Under the pieces are notes generated by a model that saw nothing but the letters and a program-made list of their open reading frames with translations, was not told the DNA's origin and ran no database searches. DNA of 34,188 nucleotides, taken from Lachnospiraceae bacterium (GTDB lineage: Bacteria > Bacillota_A > Clostridia > Lachnospirales > Lachnospiraceae). The position numbers were made by a program, and so were the translations under genes. This document shows positions 33,382 through 34,188 of this stretch, in pieces; positions within the stretch are counted from its first letter, which is position 1; each line of letters starts with the position of its first letter. The stretch lies in the NCBI GenBank assembly GCA_024690425.1, contig JAILCT010000048.1:1-34188 (forward strand), written 5' to 3'.

Positions 33382-34041
33382 ATGAAAAAGAAAGCATTGG
33401 CAGTAATTCTTGCATCAACAATGGCATTGGCTCTTGCAGCATGCGGCGGCCAGGCAGCAGCACCTGCAGCAGAAGCAGCACCTGCAGCAGAAGCTCCCGC
33501 TGAAGAAGCTCCGGCTGAAGAAGAGGCACCCGCTGAGGAAGAGGCACCTGCTGAGGAAGAGGCTCCTGCAGAAGAGGCAGCTTCAGGTGAGCTTATCAAC
33601 GTAGGTTTCGCACAGGTTGGACATGAGTCAGATTGGCGTACAGCTTCAACAAAGTCATGTCAGGACGTTTTCTCAGAGGCTAACGGCTACAACTTAAGCT
33701 TCGTTGACTGTGACAACGATTCAGCAGCACAGCTTGAGGCAGTAAGATCATTCATCGAGCAGGACGTTGATTACATCATCATCGACCCTATCGTAGCAAC
33801 AGGTTGGGATACGGTTCTTACCGAGTGTGAAGACGCAGGCATCCCTGTAATCGTAATCGACCGTACAATTGATGACTCAGACAAGTATGTATCATGGGTT
33901 GGTTCTGACTTCCTTACAGAAGGTAAGGCAGCAGGCGAGTGGCTCAAGGCTTACGCAGCTAAGCAGGGCATCAGCGAGATCAACTACCTCATCATCAAGG
34001 GTACCACAGGTTCATCAGCTCGTTCCAACCCTCAGCCTTAG
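33382..34041 (+). CDS. YtfQ-like sugar-binding lipoprotein, 3' part replaced by fold-back sequence
   Basis: This is the periplasmic-binding-protein type 1 receptor of a pentose or galactofuranose-class ABC importer. MKKKALAVILASTMALALAAC is signal plus lipobox (Cys21), followed by an Ala/Pro/Glu linker to about residue 70. The domain then starts INVGFAQVGHESDWRTASTKS and continues AVRSFIEQDVDYIIIDPIVATGWDTVL and VIDRTID, matching E. coli YtfQ. A full protein would need roughly 150-200 more residues. True sequence stops at about 34021 (TTGSSA). The following RSNPQP and stop come from reversed sequence and are not a natural C-terminus. AGGAGA precedes the ATG. The two-component genes upstream probably control it. 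Confidence 0.88.
   Translation: MKKKALAVILASTMALALAACGGQAAAPAAEAAPAAEAPAEEAPAEEEAPAEEEAPAEEEAPAEEAASGELINVGFAQVGHESDWRTASTKSCQDVFSEANGYNLSFVDCDNDSAAQLEAVRSFIEQDVDYIIIDPIVATGWDTVLTECEDAGIPVIVIDRTIDDSDKYVSWVGSDFLTEGKAAGEWLKAYAAKQGISEINYLIIKGTTGSSARSNPQP
33514..33567 (+). repeat. Three tandem 18-base units in the lipoprotein linker
   Basis: Units at 33514-33531, 33532-33549 and 33550-33567 each encode AEEEAP with a few silent changes. Degenerate units flank them. They make up part of the flexible wall-spanning linker and could vary in copy number between strains. Confidence 0.75.
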
Positions 34042-34188
34042 CGATCGCTCTGAAGCCGTCGGTACGTCCGATCTGAGCTGATGAACCTGTGGTACCCTGG
34101 ATGATGAGGTAGTTGATCTCGCTGATACCCTGCTTAGCTGCGTAAGCCTTGAGCCACTCGCCTGCTGCCTTACCTTCTGTAAGGAAGT
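33908..34188. repeat. Near-perfect 114-base inverted repeat with 53-base spacer at window end
   Basis: 33908-34021 is the reverse complement of 34075-34188 at 112 of 114 positions. The differences are at 33969 (silent) and 33997 (Lys versus Gln codon). The spacer 34022-34074, read on the minus strand, continues the gene in frame. This is the signature of a fold-back chimera, or of two convergent truncated gene copies. Confidence 0.93.
34022..34188 (-). CDS. Fragment of a YtfQ-like binding protein (inverted copy)
   Basis: On the minus strand this reads FLTEGKAAGEWLKAYAAKQG, then INYLIIQGTTGSSAQIGRTDGF and RAIAKAEGWN. It is the same protein region as the end of the plus-strand gene plus its missing continuation. 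It has Gln where the plus copy has Lys, which agrees better with YtfQ (LQGT). There is no start or stop codon of its own. It is most likely sequence of the same gene, or a strain variant or paralogue, joined in reverse. Confidence 0.8.

Noticed and set aside
33303..33599. Minus-strand reading frame rich in Ala/Gly/Ser
   Set aside because: It is the antisense of the lipoprotein's repetitive Ala/Pro/Glu linker, a compositional shadow with no ribosome binding site.

Overview
The window looks like chromosomal DNA of an anaerobic Firmicute, most likely a Lachnospiraceae member related to Butyrivibrio or Roseburia. This is inferred from several features: canonical Gram-positive ribosome binding sites, frequent TTG and GTG starts, a type-2 (eukaryote-like) isoleucyl-tRNA synthetase, RelQ, a YesN/YesM-type two-component pair, and lipoproteins with long Ala/Pro/Glu linkers behind the lipobox. 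No phage, insertion sequence, CRISPR array or secretion-system locus is seen.

Layout. Positions 1-274 hold the end of a tRNA cluster (Asn partial, Glu, Cys) closed by a terminator. From 291 to 6007 run a PF09818-type ABC-class ATPase, an 82-residue unknown, an OGG-type DNA glycosylase, a YgiQ-type radical SAM protein and a patatin-like hydrolase. From 6047 a clear promoter drives pncB, followed 20 bases later by ileS. Glycogen phosphorylase (glgP, TTG start) ends one base from a convergent AraC-family regulator.

Positions 13087-21864 form an alpha-galactoside utilisation locus: the AraC regulator, a GH36 alpha-galactosidase, a sugar-binding lipoprotein, two MalF/MalG-type permeases and a second, divergent GH36 enzyme. 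There is no ABC ATPase gene here, so a shared ATPase elsewhere is implied. A 35-base direct-repeat element occurs between the regulator and the first galactosidase and again before the binding-protein gene, each time at the same distance from the ATG. It is the best candidate for the regulator's operator.

Positions 21943-28484 are mainly cell-envelope genes: a C39-like cysteine peptidase homologue, an M15 peptidase lipoprotein, murA, a LysM-G5-M23 peptidase and a coiled-coil membrane protein, followed by the small alarmone synthetase relQ. Positions 28659-30017 carry an 87-residue unknown and a calcium-loop protein. From 30081 a YesN/YesM-like response regulator and histidine kinase precede a YtfQ-like sugar-binding lipoprotein.

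The last 281 bases fold back on themselves. A 114-base segment of the last gene is repeated in inverted orientation with only two differences, and the 53-base spacer is the reverse complement of that gene's expected continuation. This is most simply an assembly or amplification chimera, so the end of the last gene should not be trusted. A short dispersed repeat (GCCAAAAGARCCRTCCCC) occurs three times: once in the loop of a terminator and twice inside the coding sequence of the M15 lipoprotein.
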